A stretch of 64,000 bases of DNA from Sulfopaludibacter sp963835555 (GTDB lineage Bacteria; Acidobacteriota; Terriglobia; Bryobacterales; Bryobacteraceae): assembly GCA_963835555.1 (NCBI GenBank), contig CAWIGC010000037.1, forward strand, positions 28,105-92,104, in the 5' to 3' direction. Shown here piece by piece: positions 33,171 through 42,060 of this stretch; position 1 is the stretch's first letter, and each line of letters starts with the position of its first letter. The translations under genes were made by a program, and so were the position numbers. The notes below the pieces were generated by a model. It saw only the letters and a list, made by a program, of their open reading frames with translations, did no database searches and had not been told where the DNA came from.

Positions 33171-33866
33171 CTACGGCAGTCGCTCGGCGCGGTACAGGAA
33201 GATGGTGTGGCGAATCACGGCCACCACAAGCATCAGTGCGATGCCGAAGATCCCCACGGCGCCCCCGACATCGAACAGGCGATACCGCTCGCCGAGGATT
33301 CCGACTACCGGGCGGTACAGCAGGGCGATATTGCCGATCATCAGCAGAATCCGCAATTCGGTGGGGCTGAATTTCCAGAACGACAGGTGAAACGTGCCGA
33401 TAGTATAAGTGGCCAGGTACACTTCGATGGACAGCATGAAATAGGCGATCAGCAAGCCCGCGGCGATGGGCGGGCTCATATAGCCTGACAACCCGATACC
33501 GCCCAGCAGAAAGAACGTCCCGAAAGCGTCCACCACATGGTCTACATAAAAGCCATAACGCGGGCGCTGGCGGTTGCGTACGCGGGCGAGCGTTCCATCC
33601 AGGCTGTCGCCCAGCCAGTTCAACATCAGGAAGCCGATGGCCAGCAGCAGGCCGGCCTGGTTCCAGCGGGCCCACCAATAGCTCAGCCCGGCGCCGAGCA
33701 GAGCCACCAGGCCCAGCGCCGTAAGGTGGTCCGAGTTGATCCCGCGAGGCGTGTGATGCGCCAGCCAGATGAGGCACCGTTTTTCCAGCGGCGCCAGAAA
33801 GCTGACCTGTGCCCGGCCCGCTTCGCGAAACTTGGAATCCGGCTTCGGTGCCGCCAGGTTCGCCAT
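33171..33866 (-). CDS. CDP-alcohol phosphatidyltransferase family protein
   Basis: A 231-residue membrane enzyme from ATG 33866. The family signature D-x2-D-G-x2-A-R-x8-G-x3-D-x3-D is complete in DSLDGTLARVRNRQRPRYGFYVDHVVD near residues 87-113, and about six hydrophobic segments follow. It joins a CDP-activated lipid to an alcohol during phospholipid synthesis; the acceptor cannot be deduced. Longer upstream extensions of this frame are antisense to the divergent gene and are rejected. Confidence 0.88.
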   Translation of the reverse strand: MANLAAPKPDSKFREAGRAQVSFLAPLEKRCLIWLAHHTPRGINSDHLTALGLVALLGAGLSYWWARWNQAGLLLAIGFLMLNWLGDSLDGTLARVRNRQRPRYGFYVDHVVDAFGTFFLLGGIGLSGYMSPPIAAGLLIAYFMLSIEVYLATYTIGTFHLSFWKFSPTELRILLMIGNIALLYRPVVGILGERYRLFDVGGAVGIFGIALMLVVAVIRHTIFLYRAERLP

Positions 33867-33899
33867 ATTACCTGCTTGGACGTGTGAGAATCGGAAAAG

Positions 33900-34697
33900 G
33901 TGACATCGGAAACCTGGTACGTGATTCCCGCCCTGCTGCTGGCCGGGCTCACCGATGCCGGCAAGGTGGAGCTGAAACCCCCCACCACGCAGGCATTTGA
34001 ACGCTATATTCACACCACGGAGGCGAAGCTGGACCAACGGGTCCACACGCCCGCCTTTCTGTGGGTGGATGGCGATGGCGCGCGCCGCGCCGCCGTGCAG
34101 CGCGGTGAAGTGGTATGCGAACCGGTGAGCGCCAAGGGCGATATCGAAGTGCCGGACGGGCTGATTCACGATTGGGTGGGCGGCATGTTCGTGCGCGACG
34201 CCACGCTGGAAAAGGTGATCGCGATGTTTGAAAACTACGATAATGCCAAGAATATTTATAAGCCGGAAGTGATGGATTCGAAGACCCTGGAGCACCAGGG
34301 AAACAGCTTCAAGGTTTACATGCGCCTGTTGAAGAAGCAGGTAGTGACGGTGGTGTTGAACACCACGCACGACGTCCGGTATGTTCCCGTAGACGCCACC
34401 CGCTGGTACAGCCGGAGCTACAGTTCGCGGATCGCGGAAGTAGAGAATGCCGGCAAGCCCTCCGAGCGCGAGCTGCCGCCGGGGCAGGACCATGGATTTC
34501 TGTGGCGGCTGAATTCCTATTGGCGCTTCGAAGAGCGCGACGGCGGCGTGTACGTGGAGTGCCAGGCAGTCTCGCTGACTCGCAATGTGCCCACGGGCTT
34601 GGGGTGGCTGATCAATCCGATCATTCGGAGCCTGCCCCGGCAGTCGCTCGAAAATACCCTGCGGTCGGCCCAAAAGGCGGCGCTGAAGACAAAATGA
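33900..34697 (+). CDS. Conserved hypothetical exported protein
   Basis: A 265-residue protein from GTG 33900, behind GGAAAAG, with a short hydrophobic N-terminus (WYVIPALLLAGLTDAG). The body has a pattern with ERYIHTTEAKLDQRV, HDWVGGMFVRDATLEKVIAMFENYDN, HGFLWRLNSYWRFEERDGGVYVECQAVSLTRNVPTGLGWLINPII. The second half reminds of SRPBCC/START-like folds that bind lipids, but that is a guess. It is divergent from the phospholipid synthase gene, with 33 bases between them. Confidence 0.6.
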   Translation: MTSETWYVIPALLLAGLTDAGKVELKPPTTQAFERYIHTTEAKLDQRVHTPAFLWVDGDGARRAAVQRGEVVCEPVSAKGDIEVPDGLIHDWVGGMFVRDATLEKVIAMFENYDNAKNIYKPEVMDSKTLEHQGNSFKVYMRLLKKQVVTVVLNTTHDVRYVPVDATRWYSRSYSSRIAEVENAGKPSERELPPGQDHGFLWRLNSYWRFEERDGGVYVECQAVSLTRNVPTGLGWLINPIIRSLPRQSLENTLRSAQKAALKTK

Positions 34698-34700
34698 AGC

Positions 34701-35573
34701 TCAATTGGTTTTTAGCATGCCGATCTCTTTGAGCCAATCGCCCAGCCGGAGCTGCCAACCGGTGGCAGCGGGCGACGGATTCTTCGTATTCGGATTGATG
34801 CCGAATCCATGGCCGCCGGTGGCATAGACGTGCAGTTCGGTCTGCACCCCGGCGGCTTTCAACTTCGGGTACAGCACCGAGAGCGCGGTGGAGGGTCCAC
34901 GATCGTTGTCCGCGCACAGCATGAATGTCAACGGCATGTCTTTCGGAATGGTGTAGCCGTCGGCGCGGATGCCGGGATAGATCAGGGCCACGAAATCGGG
35001 GCGGGAGCTGACACGCTCCACAGGATCGGCCGCATCGGGGTTTCCCGAATCGAAGCGTGTAGCCGCGAGGGCTGCGAGTTCCCCGCCCGCGGAAAATCCG
35101 ATGATGCCGATGCGCGCCGGGTTGATATTGCCTTCGGAAGCCCGGGCGCGCGTGAGCCGGATGGCGCGCTGCGCATCGGCCAGGGCGTTGCCCTCGATGG
35201 TGTAAGTAGACCCGGGCTCGCGAGCCAGCCGGTACTTCAGCACCAGTCCCGCCACGCCTATACTGTTCAGGTATTCCGCCACATTCGTGCCTTCCTGGTC
35301 AAAATTGAGGAACGCGTGGCCTCCGCCCGGGGCAATAACCATGGCGGCGCCGGTGGCCTTATCGGCGGGCGGCAGGAAGACGGTGACCGATGGGTTGTGG
35401 ACGCCGGTGACCTTCAGATATCCGTGGGCCTGGTTGGGCCCCTCGTCTACCTCTTTTTCCGTTTTCCCCTCGGACCCGGGCGCGCCGCGGCCCCACAAGG
35501 CAATCTCGGGACGATCGGCGGCGGCAAGTACGCCGCTCAGAAAAATCAGGGCGACCACCGGTGAAAGCCGCAT
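34701..35573 (-). CDS. Secreted alpha/beta hydrolase (esterase-like)
   Basis: A 290-residue exported enzyme (MRLSPVVALIFLSGVLAAA). The oxyanion-hole segment VIAPGGGHAFLNFDQEG, nucleophile elbow IGIIGFSAGGELAALAA, acid region FMLCADND and catalytic histidine in YATGGHGFGIN fit the BD-FAE/acetyl-xylan-esterase-like group. A role in polysaccharide de-acetylation is plausible but not shown. An AAAGGA ribosome-binding site precedes the ATG at 35573. Confidence 0.85.
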   Translation of the reverse strand: MRLSPVVALIFLSGVLAAADRPEIALWGRGAPGSEGKTEKEVDEGPNQAHGYLKVTGVHNPSVTVFLPPADKATGAAMVIAPGGGHAFLNFDQEGTNVAEYLNSIGVAGLVLKYRLAREPGSTYTIEGNALADAQRAIRLTRARASEGNINPARIGIIGFSAGGELAALAATRFDSGNPDAADPVERVSSRPDFVALIYPGIRADGYTIPKDMPLTFMLCADNDRGPSTALSVLYPKLKAAGVQTELHVYATGGHGFGINPNTKNPSPAATGWQLRLGDWLKEIGMLKTN

Positions 35574-35598
35574 AGTTGATCCTTTCGCATAGAAATTC

Positions 35599-35604
35599 TA
35601 ACAT
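35599..35604 (+). promoter_or_regulatory. Weak -10-like element before the dipeptidase gene
   Basis: TAACAT ends eight bases before the ATG at 35613, with no Shine-Dalgarno. Weak match, listed because the spacing agrees with the leaderless pattern. Confidence 0.3.
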
Positions 35605-35612
35605 CATCAGAT

Positions 35613-36737
35613 ATGTCATTCGCCTTGGATCGCCGGCATTTCCTGCGCGCTGCCGCCGCGCCGATGATTCTGCTGGGCCGCGTGCGCCTCTTCGGCGCCG
35701 AATACTCGACCCGCGCGGTGGACGTGATGCAGTCGTCCACCGTCATCGACATGCTCAGCCCCATCACCCTTTCGAGCGTGCGCATGGCGCAGCTTATGGC
35801 CAGGCCCGCGAGTTTCACCGCGGCCAATCTGGCGGACTATCGGGCCTCGGGCATTCACGCTTTCCACGTGGCTCTCGGTTTGGGCGGTCCCGAGGCCTAC
35901 CAGAACACCCTGCAATTCGTGGCGGGATGGGACGGATTTCTGGCGCACCACAGCGAGACCATGAAGCGCATCGACTCGGTGGCCGATATCGATGCCGCCC
36001 GCGCCGCGCGGAAGATCGGATTCATCATCGGGCTCCAGAACTCCGAGCACTTCCGCACCCCCGCCGACGTGGACTTCTTTTACTCCCTGGGGCAGCGCGT
36101 TTCGCAGTTGACCTACAATGCGCGCAATATGATCGGCAACGGGTCCACCGAGCGGCGCGACGATGGGCTCAGCGATTTCGGCCTGGCGATTGTCGCGCGC
36201 ATGAACAGCGTGGGGATGGTGGTGGACGTTTCGCATTGCGGCGACCGGACCACGCTGGATGCGTTCGACGCCTCCAAAAAGCCGGTACTCATCACGCACG
36301 GCAACTGCCGGGCGCTCAATCCGCATCCGCGCTGCAAGACCGATGAAGCCATCCGCAAGATGGCGGCGCAGGGAGGCGTGATGGGGATCACCGGGGTGCG
36401 CATGTTCGTCAAGGGTAGCGAGCCAACCACGGTGGAGGATATGCTGGACCACTTCGATCACGTAAAGAAGCTGGTGGGTCCGGAATTCCTGGGAGTGGGA
36501 AGCGATATCGATCTCTACGGCTATGACGCCATGCCGCCGCAAGAGCGGGCCGCGCTGCACGCCAATTATAAAAGCTCGTACGCGTTTCGCGAGAAGGACG
36601 ATATCGAAGGCGTCAGCCATCCGCGGCGCATGTTCGACTTGACCGAGGGGCTGATCCGGCGCGGGTACAGTGACGCCGAGATGCACGGGATTCTGGGCGG
36701 AAATTTCCGCCGCGCGTTAAGCAAGATCTGGGTGTAG
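35613..36737 (+). CDS. Membrane dipeptidase family protein (M19), Tat-exported
   Basis: A 374-residue amidohydrolase-fold protein with twin-arginine signal DRRHFLRAAAAP. M19 features include FIIGLQNSEHF (bridging Glu), MVVDVSHCGDRT and PVLITHGNCRALNPHPR (His ligands), and EFLGVGSDIDLYG. The N-terminal metal motif H-x-D of renal-dipeptidase-like enzymes is replaced by VIDMLSPIT, so the metal site is altered. It may act on dipeptides or on other amide substrates. Confidence 0.82.
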   Translation: MSFALDRRHFLRAAAAPMILLGRVRLFGAEYSTRAVDVMQSSTVIDMLSPITLSSVRMAQLMARPASFTAANLADYRASGIHAFHVALGLGGPEAYQNTLQFVAGWDGFLAHHSETMKRIDSVADIDAARAARKIGFIIGLQNSEHFRTPADVDFFYSLGQRVSQLTYNARNMIGNGSTERRDDGLSDFGLAIVARMNSVGMVVDVSHCGDRTTLDAFDASKKPVLITHGNCRALNPHPRCKTDEAIRKMAAQGGVMGITGVRMFVKGSEPTTVEDMLDHFDHVKKLVGPEFLGVGSDIDLYGYDAMPPQERAALHANYKSSYAFREKDDIEGVSHPRRMFDLTEGLIRRGYSDAEMHGILGGNFRRALSKIWV

Positions 36738-37703
36738 TTAAGGAACGGTGAACCGGTCGTACATTTGCCGGGCGTTCGCAGGCGTGACCATCAAAGAATC
36801 GAGGGTGTAGTCTTTGTCCGGATGGAAGCCGGGTTCGTGCAGGATCCGGTTCCCGATTTCGACAGCCTTATCGACGCATAGCGGATACACGAACGTCGCG
36901 GCGAGGATGCCGTCCATCACCTTCTGGATCCCGCCTGCCGGGCCGCCCAGACCATCGACACCCACAAAGATCATTTCCTTTTCGCGGTTCAATTCCTTGG
37001 CGGCCAGGTAGGCGCCGACGGCCATCGGGTCGTTGTGTCCGTAGACGACATCGATCTGGGGCTGCGCGCGGAGCACTTCGGTCATGCGGTCCTTGGCCTT
37101 GGCCTGAATCCAATCGGCAACCGGATCGGCCACTACCTGAACCTGCGGATATTTCTGGAAAATCTCGCCGGCGCCTTTGTCGCGATTGATCTCGCCTTCC
37201 ACGCCGAGCAGACCGCGCATGGCAACGATCTTGCCCTTCGGCTGCCCATATTTTTTGGTCAGATAATCCACGATGAACTGCCCGGCCATGCGGCCGATCG
37301 CCACGTTATCGCTGTGGACGTAGGTGGTGTAGTTGGGCTGGAGGATGTCGCGCTCCAGGCAGATCACCGGAATTCCGGCTTCCATGGCCTGGCCCATCAC
37401 CGCGGTCAGGGCGGCGCGCTCATTGGGCGCGACGATCAGCAGGTTGGGCTTCTGGCGGATAAAGGTTTCCACCTGCGCCACCTGTTTGCTGTTGTCCTGC
37501 TGGGCGTCGGAAATCACCAGCTTCACGTCGGGGTACTGCGCCCAGAGCTTCTGCATCAGGGCATTTTGCATGGCGCGGTAGGGCTCGGCGTTGTTGGCCT
37601 GGCTGAACGCCACCAGGAGCTGCTTCTTGCCGTTGCCGGCGCCGCACGCCGCCGAAAACAGGGCGCAACCCAGCGCCAGTGCCGCCAGAAGTTTCCGTTT
37701 CAT
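36738..37703 (-). CDS. Sugar ABC transporter substrate-binding lipoprotein
   Basis: About 321 residues from ATG 37703. A lipoprotein signal with lipobox SAAC is followed by a periplasmic-binding-protein type 1 fold (LLVAFSQANNAEPYRAMQNAL, PNLLIVAPNERAALTAVMGQA, IPVICLERD, VYGHNDPMAVGAYLAA), as in ribose/galactose binding proteins. It is the last gene of a three-gene transporter operon, one base after the permease. It presumably delivers a pentose or hexose; the specific sugar cannot be deduced. Confidence 0.92.
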   Translation of the reverse strand: MKRKLLAALALGCALFSAACGAGNGKKQLLVAFSQANNAEPYRAMQNALMQKLWAQYPDVKLVISDAQQDNSKQVAQVETFIRQKPNLLIVAPNERAALTAVMGQAMEAGIPVICLERDILQPNYTTYVHSDNVAIGRMAGQFIVDYLTKKYGQPKGKIVAMRGLLGVEGEINRDKGAGEIFQKYPQVQVVADPVADWIQAKAKDRMTEVLRAQPQIDVVYGHNDPMAVGAYLAAKELNREKEMIFVGVDGLGGPAGGIQKVMDGILAATFVYPLCVDKAVEIGNRILHEPGFHPDKDYTLDSLMVTPANARQMYDRFTVP

Positions 37704-37704
37704 G

Positions 37705-38664
37705 TTATGCCGTTTCTCTCTCCCGCTGGACTGCCACCGCCAGCACAATAATCACTGCCTTAATCATCATCTCCAGATTGCTATCCACATTGTTCAACCG
37801 CAGCATATTGGTGAGCACGCCCATGATGAGCGACCCGATAATGGTTCCGGCGATGGAGCCGCGGCCTCCGGAGAGCGGTGTTCCGCCGATCACCACGGCG
37901 GCGATGGCGTCCAGTTCGTACGCCACGCCCGCGTTCGGATTGCCCTGATGATTCTCCGCGGCGTAGAGCACCCCGGCGAAACCGGAGAGCAGGCCGGAAA
38001 TGGCGTACACCCGGATCTTGGTGCTGCGGATGGGGAGGCCCGCGTATCGCGCCGCTTTTTCGTTATCGCCGATAGCGCGCACATGCCGGCCGAATACGGT
38101 GCGCGCCAGAAGCAGCGCGAACAGCGCGGCGGCGGCGGCGTACGAGCCGATCACGATGGCCTTCTCGCGAAAGACGGCGGCGAAGCTGGCGGCCACATCG
38201 CGGCCGAATCCGATATCGATGTTCTCGTTTTGCGTGATCCACTTGGCCAGGCCGCGCACGCCGATCATGGAGGCGAGTGTCACGATGAACGGCTGGATTC
38301 GCACAGTGGCGATGACCACGCCGTTGAGCACTCCCGTGAGACCGGCCGCCGCGACCGCCGCCGCGATGGCCAGGGCGATATGCGCCGGATAGGACATGCC
38401 CGGCGCCATCCGGGTGAGGCACATGGCGGCGATGCACGTGGCCAGCGCCAGAATGCTGCCCACGCTCAGATCGATGCCGCCGGTCAGGATCACGAATGTC
38501 ATGGAGAGCGCGATCATACCGATCAGCGAGATCTGGCGCAGAATATCGGTAAGGTTGCCGGCCTGAAGAAACACGCGCGACCCATCGGCGGCCGCCGGGC
38601 TGATCGCAATAGCCAGAATCACGATGCCGGCCAGGGCGGCGTAACTCTGGAAGCGCGCGGGCAT
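37705..38664 (-). CDS. Sugar ABC transporter permease (RbsC-like)
   Basis: About 319 residues from ATG 38664, with eight to ten hydrophobic segments. The conserved BPD_transp_2 stretch MTFVILTGGIDLSVGSILALA is present, as are the C-terminal ELDAIAAVVIGGTPLSGGRGSIAGTIIGSL signature and GDNEKAARYAGLPI. It forms the inner-membrane channel with the ATPase encoded directly upstream; the start overlaps the ATPase stop (ATGA). Confidence 0.93.
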   Translation of the reverse strand: MPARFQSYAALAGIVILAIAISPAAADGSRVFLQAGNLTDILRQISLIGMIALSMTFVILTGGIDLSVGSILALATCIAAMCLTRMAPGMSYPAHIALAIAAAVAAAGLTGVLNGVVIATVRIQPFIVTLASMIGVRGLAKWITQNENIDIGFGRDVAASFAAVFREKAIVIGSYAAAAALFALLLARTVFGRHVRAIGDNEKAARYAGLPIRSTKIRVYAISGLLSGFAGVLYAAENHQGNPNAGVAYELDAIAAVVIGGTPLSGGRGSIAGTIIGSLIMGVLTNMLRLNNVDSNLEMMIKAVIIVLAVAVQRERETA

Positions 38665-40088
38665 CAGGCGCGGCCTCCCATGGTAGCCGCCGCGAGGATC
38701 TTCTCCTGCGTGGCTTCGGAGGCGCTGAAGGTGGCCGTGAGGCGTCCCTCGCACAGCACCAGGATGCGATCGCAGCAGCGCACCAGTTCCGGCAGTTCGC
38801 TGCTCACCAGGATCACGCCCTTGCCTTCGCGCGCCAGCGTGTCGATGGCGCGATAGATGTCCTGCTTGGCGCCCACGTCGATGCCGCGCGCCGGGTCGTC
38901 CAGAAAAAGCACATCCGGATTGACCAGCAGCCAGCGTCCCAGCAGCACCTTCTGTTGATTGCCGCCGCTGAGCGTGGCGACCGGGTCGTCGAGAGAGCGG
39001 CAGTGCAGGCCCAGCCGTCCGGCCACGTCCCGCATCTCCGCGAGTTCCTGGCCGCGCCGCAGAAATCCCCAGCGCTGCAGACGCGGCAGCACGGCCATGC
39101 TGCCGTTTTCGGCCACGCTCATCTGCATCATGAGCCCCTGCAGGCGGCGATCTTCGGGTACCAGGCCCAGCGTACCCTGTCGGCGAATGGCCCCCGCGGT
39201 AACGCGATCCATCCCAAACAGCGCCGCGCCGAGTTCGCTGCGGCCGGAGCCTACCAGGCCGGCGATACCCAGCACTTCGCCGCGGCGAAGTTCGAAGGAT
39301 ACATTCTTCAGTTTGGCGGTGGACAGGCCATCCACCGCGAGCACCACCTCCCCTTGCGGGCGCGGCGCGCGCGCGCCGCCCTCCAGGTCGCGGCCGATCA
39401 TCATGCGAATGACGGCGGCGGCACTGGTGTTCGCGGTCTCCACCGTGCCCGTGTTGCGCCCGTCGCGCAAAACGGTGATGCGGTCCGAAAGCCGGAAGAT
39501 TTCGTCCATCTTATGCGAAACGTACACGATGCCGACGCCGCGCTGTTTGAGCCCCGCGATCAGCGTGAACAGGCGCTCCGCGGCATCTTCGAAAAGCGCG
39601 CTGGTGGGCTCGTCCATCAGCAGGAATCGCGCATTCATGCTGAGGGCGCGCGCAATCGCCACAAGCTGCATCTGCCCGATGGAAAGCGTCCTTACCATGC
39701 GCCGCGCGCTTTCATCGAGCCCTACCTGCTGCAGGAACGGGCGGCAGAAAGCTTCCATGGAACCGCCGTGGAAATCCAGGTTGCCGATGATGAGGTTTTC
39801 GCCGGCGGTGAGGTGGCGGAAGAGGTCCAGCTCCTGGTAGATGATGCCGATACCCAGACGCTGCGCGTCCACGGGGCTGGCGATGCTGACCGGGTTGCCA
39901 TCGATCAGGATGCGGCCTTGGCCGGCGCGTGTGGATCCGGCGACGATGCGGGCCAGCGTGCTCTTCCCCGCCCCGTTTTCACCGACGAGCGCATGGACTT
40001 CGCCGGCCTGCACCTGAAGGCTCGCGCCCTGCAACGCGGTGGCGCCTCCATACTGTTTGTGGATGTTCTCTGCCTGGAGAAAGCTCAA
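38664..40088 (-). CDS. Sugar ABC transporter ATP-binding protein (RbsA-like)
   Basis: A 474-residue protein with two ABC domains. The first has Walker A VGENGAGKST, signature LSIGQMQ and Walker B LLMDEPTSAL. The second has the degenerate Walker A GLVGSGRSE, signature LSGGNQQK and Walker B FLDDPARGIDVG, where the usual catalytic glutamate is aspartate. Two unequal ATP sites are typical of RbsA, but D in place of E is unusual. First gene of the transporter operon. Confidence 0.92.
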   Translation of the reverse strand: MSFLQAENIHKQYGGATALQGASLQVQAGEVHALVGENGAGKSTLARIVAGSTRAGQGRILIDGNPVSIASPVDAQRLGIGIIYQELDLFRHLTAGENLIIGNLDFHGGSMEAFCRPFLQQVGLDESARRMVRTLSIGQMQLVAIARALSMNARFLLMDEPTSALFEDAAERLFTLIAGLKQRGVGIVYVSHKMDEIFRLSDRITVLRDGRNTGTVETANTSAAAVIRMMIGRDLEGGARAPRPQGEVVLAVDGLSTAKLKNVSFELRRGEVLGIAGLVGSGRSELGAALFGMDRVTAGAIRRQGTLGLVPEDRRLQGLMMQMSVAENGSMAVLPRLQRWGFLRRGQELAEMRDVAGRLGLHCRSLDDPVATLSGGNQQKVLLGRWLLVNPDVLFLDDPARGIDVGAKQDIYRAIDTLAREGKGVILVSSELPELVRCCDRILVLCEGRLTATFSASEATQEKILAAATMGGRA

Positions 40089-40152
40089 GGTAATAGACTA
40101 GCGCAGGGACCGGGGCGGTGAAGGTTGAAGCCGTCAGGCGCCTTGGAAATGC

Positions 40153-41637
40153 CTAATGCCTTAGGCCCGTTAGCCGGCCGTTGCGGATCAGCCCGGACGC
40201 CTCGTTCGCGGTCACGTCCATGCGGTCGCCATCGAACCGGATGTCCAAAGTGTAGTGATTGATGTTCGCCACGAAGTTCAGGTCCAGCAGAAACTCGCGG
40301 TCGCCAATCCATTTCCCCGTGGCCCCTGCCGGCATGTGGAACGGACCGTTGGGTACCAGGCGATACACCCCGTCCATGCCGATGGGAAAGCTCAGCGGCT
40401 GCCCATAATACTTCACATCCACGCGCGCATCTCCGCTTTTCGGAAACGTCAGCGCCAGACTATCCAGCCGGGAAGGATTCACCGGAAATTCGTACACCGC
40501 ACCCGAGACCGCCCCGGCCATCGTCGGCAGCGGCGCAACCGGGCCGGCCGCCGGCGCCCTCCTCCCCTCCTCCGCCCGTTGCCGCAGATGCGCGTACGCC
40601 GCGGGATTCTCCGGCAGCGCGGCGTCCGATTTCACCGCCTGCCGCACCAGGCGAGCCATCTGTCCGGCGTTGCCGCCCGCCATGCTCACCACCACCATAT
40701 CCAGGTCCGGCCACACGACCAGCGATTGTCCCCCACGCCCCGTTCCGCCATACTGCCGCCCGTTGGGTCCGTTGCTCACGTTCCACTCGAAACCCATGCC
40801 GCCATGCTCGCCGCGAGCGCCGCTGGGCATGGCCGTGGACATCGCCACCCAGTCGGCCGGCACGATGGTCTTGCCGTCCCAAACGCCGCCGTGCAGGTAC
40901 AAATATCCAATCCGGGCGACGTCTTGCGGACGGAAATGGCTGTCGCCCCAGCCGTGGCTGCGCCCTTGCGGATCGTCGGCCCACACCACGCCGCGGATTC
41001 CCAGCGGATCGAACAGGTACTTCCTGCCGAACTCCGCCTCGCTGGTATGCGCCGCCGCACCAATCGCCGACCCCAGCAGGTGGTACCCCGGGCTGCAATA
41101 CGCCGGGTGCGTGCCGGGATCGTACTTCATCGGCAGCGCCAGCGCGAACCGCACCCAGTCTGGCGACCGCTTCATCTGCTCCAGTTCCTGTTCCCCGGGC
41201 GCGTACCCGCAATCCAGTCCCGACTCCATGCGCAGCAGGTCCTCCACCGTGATCTTCTGCTTCCGCGCCTCGCCATTCGCCGGGCTCTCCTCCGGAAACA
41301 GCGGCAGCACCCGCTGCTCGAGCCGCAGCAGCTTGTGCGCCACCGCTATGCCGGCAAGCACGGAGGTCACAGTCTTGGTAACCGAAGCGAGATCGTGCGG
41401 CGTCCGCCCATCGTAGGGATAGAACGCCGTATCCAGCACGGCATAGCCATGGCGAATCACCAGCAGACTGTGAACTCCCAGGTGCTGACCGGCCACTTGG
41501 TCGACGGCCTCCGCCAGAGCCTGCGAATCGATGCCCTGCGACTCGGGAGTCGCCGTCCGCCATTCGCCGCCCGGCCAGTACCCGGCTCCGGGACAGACCA
41601 CGGCAAGCAACAATCCCCAGCAGACGGCACGCAGCAT
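40153..41637 (-). CDS. Exported serine hydrolase, beta-lactamase fold
   Basis: About 494 residues from ATG 41637 (GTG 41640 directly before it is equally possible). It has signal peptide LRAVCWGLLLAVVCPGAG. The S-x-x-K motif is ASVTKTVTSVLAG near residue 85. The second motif region YCSPGYHLLGSAIG and a later GGTGRGGQSLVVWP (K-T-G-like) fit class C beta-lactamase/esterase relatives. The C-terminal domain is beta-rich. A tandem-duplicated and decayed copy of its 5' end lies upstream. Function is likely an esterase or peptidase rather than resistance. Confidence 0.88.
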   Translation of the reverse strand: MLRAVCWGLLLAVVCPGAGYWPGGEWRTATPESQGIDSQALAEAVDQVAGQHLGVHSLLVIRHGYAVLDTAFYPYDGRTPHDLASVTKTVTSVLAGIAVAHKLLRLEQRVLPLFPEESPANGEARKQKITVEDLLRMESGLDCGYAPGEQELEQMKRSPDWVRFALALPMKYDPGTHPAYCSPGYHLLGSAIGAAAHTSEAEFGRKYLFDPLGIRGVVWADDPQGRSHGWGDSHFRPQDVARIGYLYLHGGVWDGKTIVPADWVAMSTAMPSGARGEHGGMGFEWNVSNGPNGRQYGGTGRGGQSLVVWPDLDMVVVSMAGGNAGQMARLVRQAVKSDAALPENPAAYAHLRQRAEEGRRAPAAGPVAPLPTMAGAVSGAVYEFPVNPSRLDSLALTFPKSGDARVDVKYYGQPLSFPIGMDGVYRLVPNGPFHMPAGATGKWIGDREFLLDLNFVANINHYTLDIRFDGDRMDVTANEASGLIRNGRLTGLRH

Positions 41638-41725
41638 CACCCGGCCATTATATCCGCCCGGCCCCGCAGGCTCCATCGCATCAATGACTTACGCGCCAAC
41701 TACCTCCCCATCCCCAACCCCCACC
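41336..41725. repeat. Tandem duplication, copy A (390 bp)
   Basis: These 390 bases, covering the 5' end of the serine hydrolase gene and its upstream region, are immediately repeated at 41726-42009. The junction reads ...cccaacccccacc|tgcgccaccgctatg..., so the second copy starts exactly where the first ends. Confidence 0.85.
41647..41652 (-). promoter_or_regulatory. -10 element of predicted leaderless promoter (serine hydrolase)
   Basis: A perfect TATAAT on the minus strand, six bases before GTG 41640 and nine before ATG 41637. It sits within duplication copy A and was deleted from copy B. Confidence 0.55.
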
Positions 41726-42009
41726 TGCGCCACCGCTATGCCGGCAAGCACGGAGGTCACGGTTTTGGTAACCGAAGCGAGATCGTGCGGCGTCCGCCCA
41801 TCGTGGGGATAGAACGCCGTATCCAGCACGGCATGGCCATGTCGAATCATCAGCAGTTGACCCGACATTGGTCTATGGCCTCCGCCAGAACCTGCGAATC
41901 GATGCCCTGCGACTCGGGAGTCGCCGTCCGCCATTCGCCGCCCGGCCCCGCAGGCTCCATCGCATCAATGACTTACGCGCCAACTACCTCCCCATCCCCA
42001 ACCCCCACC
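41726..42009. repeat. Tandem duplication, copy B, decayed (284 bp)
   Basis: Shortened copy of 41336-41725, still above 90 percent similar over aligned parts by eye. Two deletions are visible. About 19 bases are lost after cagcag. An 87-base segment between two CGCCCGGCC repeats is also lost, removing the signal-peptide codons, start codon and TATAAT box. The remaining minus-strand frame (41689-41934) still encodes HDLASVTKTVTSVLAG but is a fragment. The 51 bases up to the next gene hold no feature I recognise. Confidence 0.85.
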
Positions 42010-42060
42010 CCCAACCCCCGTCTTTCTGGTAACCTTTTCACGTCCCCACAGTATTCCCTT

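Noticed and set aside
42028..42055. ECF-type promoter (AAC ... CGT) before the sigma operon
   Set aside because: GTAACC and CGTC are present but only about eight bases apart, too close for an ECF promoter.
40255..42060. 600-residue upstream extension of the second ECF sigma factor
   Set aside because: Antisense to the serine hydrolase and its duplicated fragment; sigma region 2 begins right after ATG 42061.
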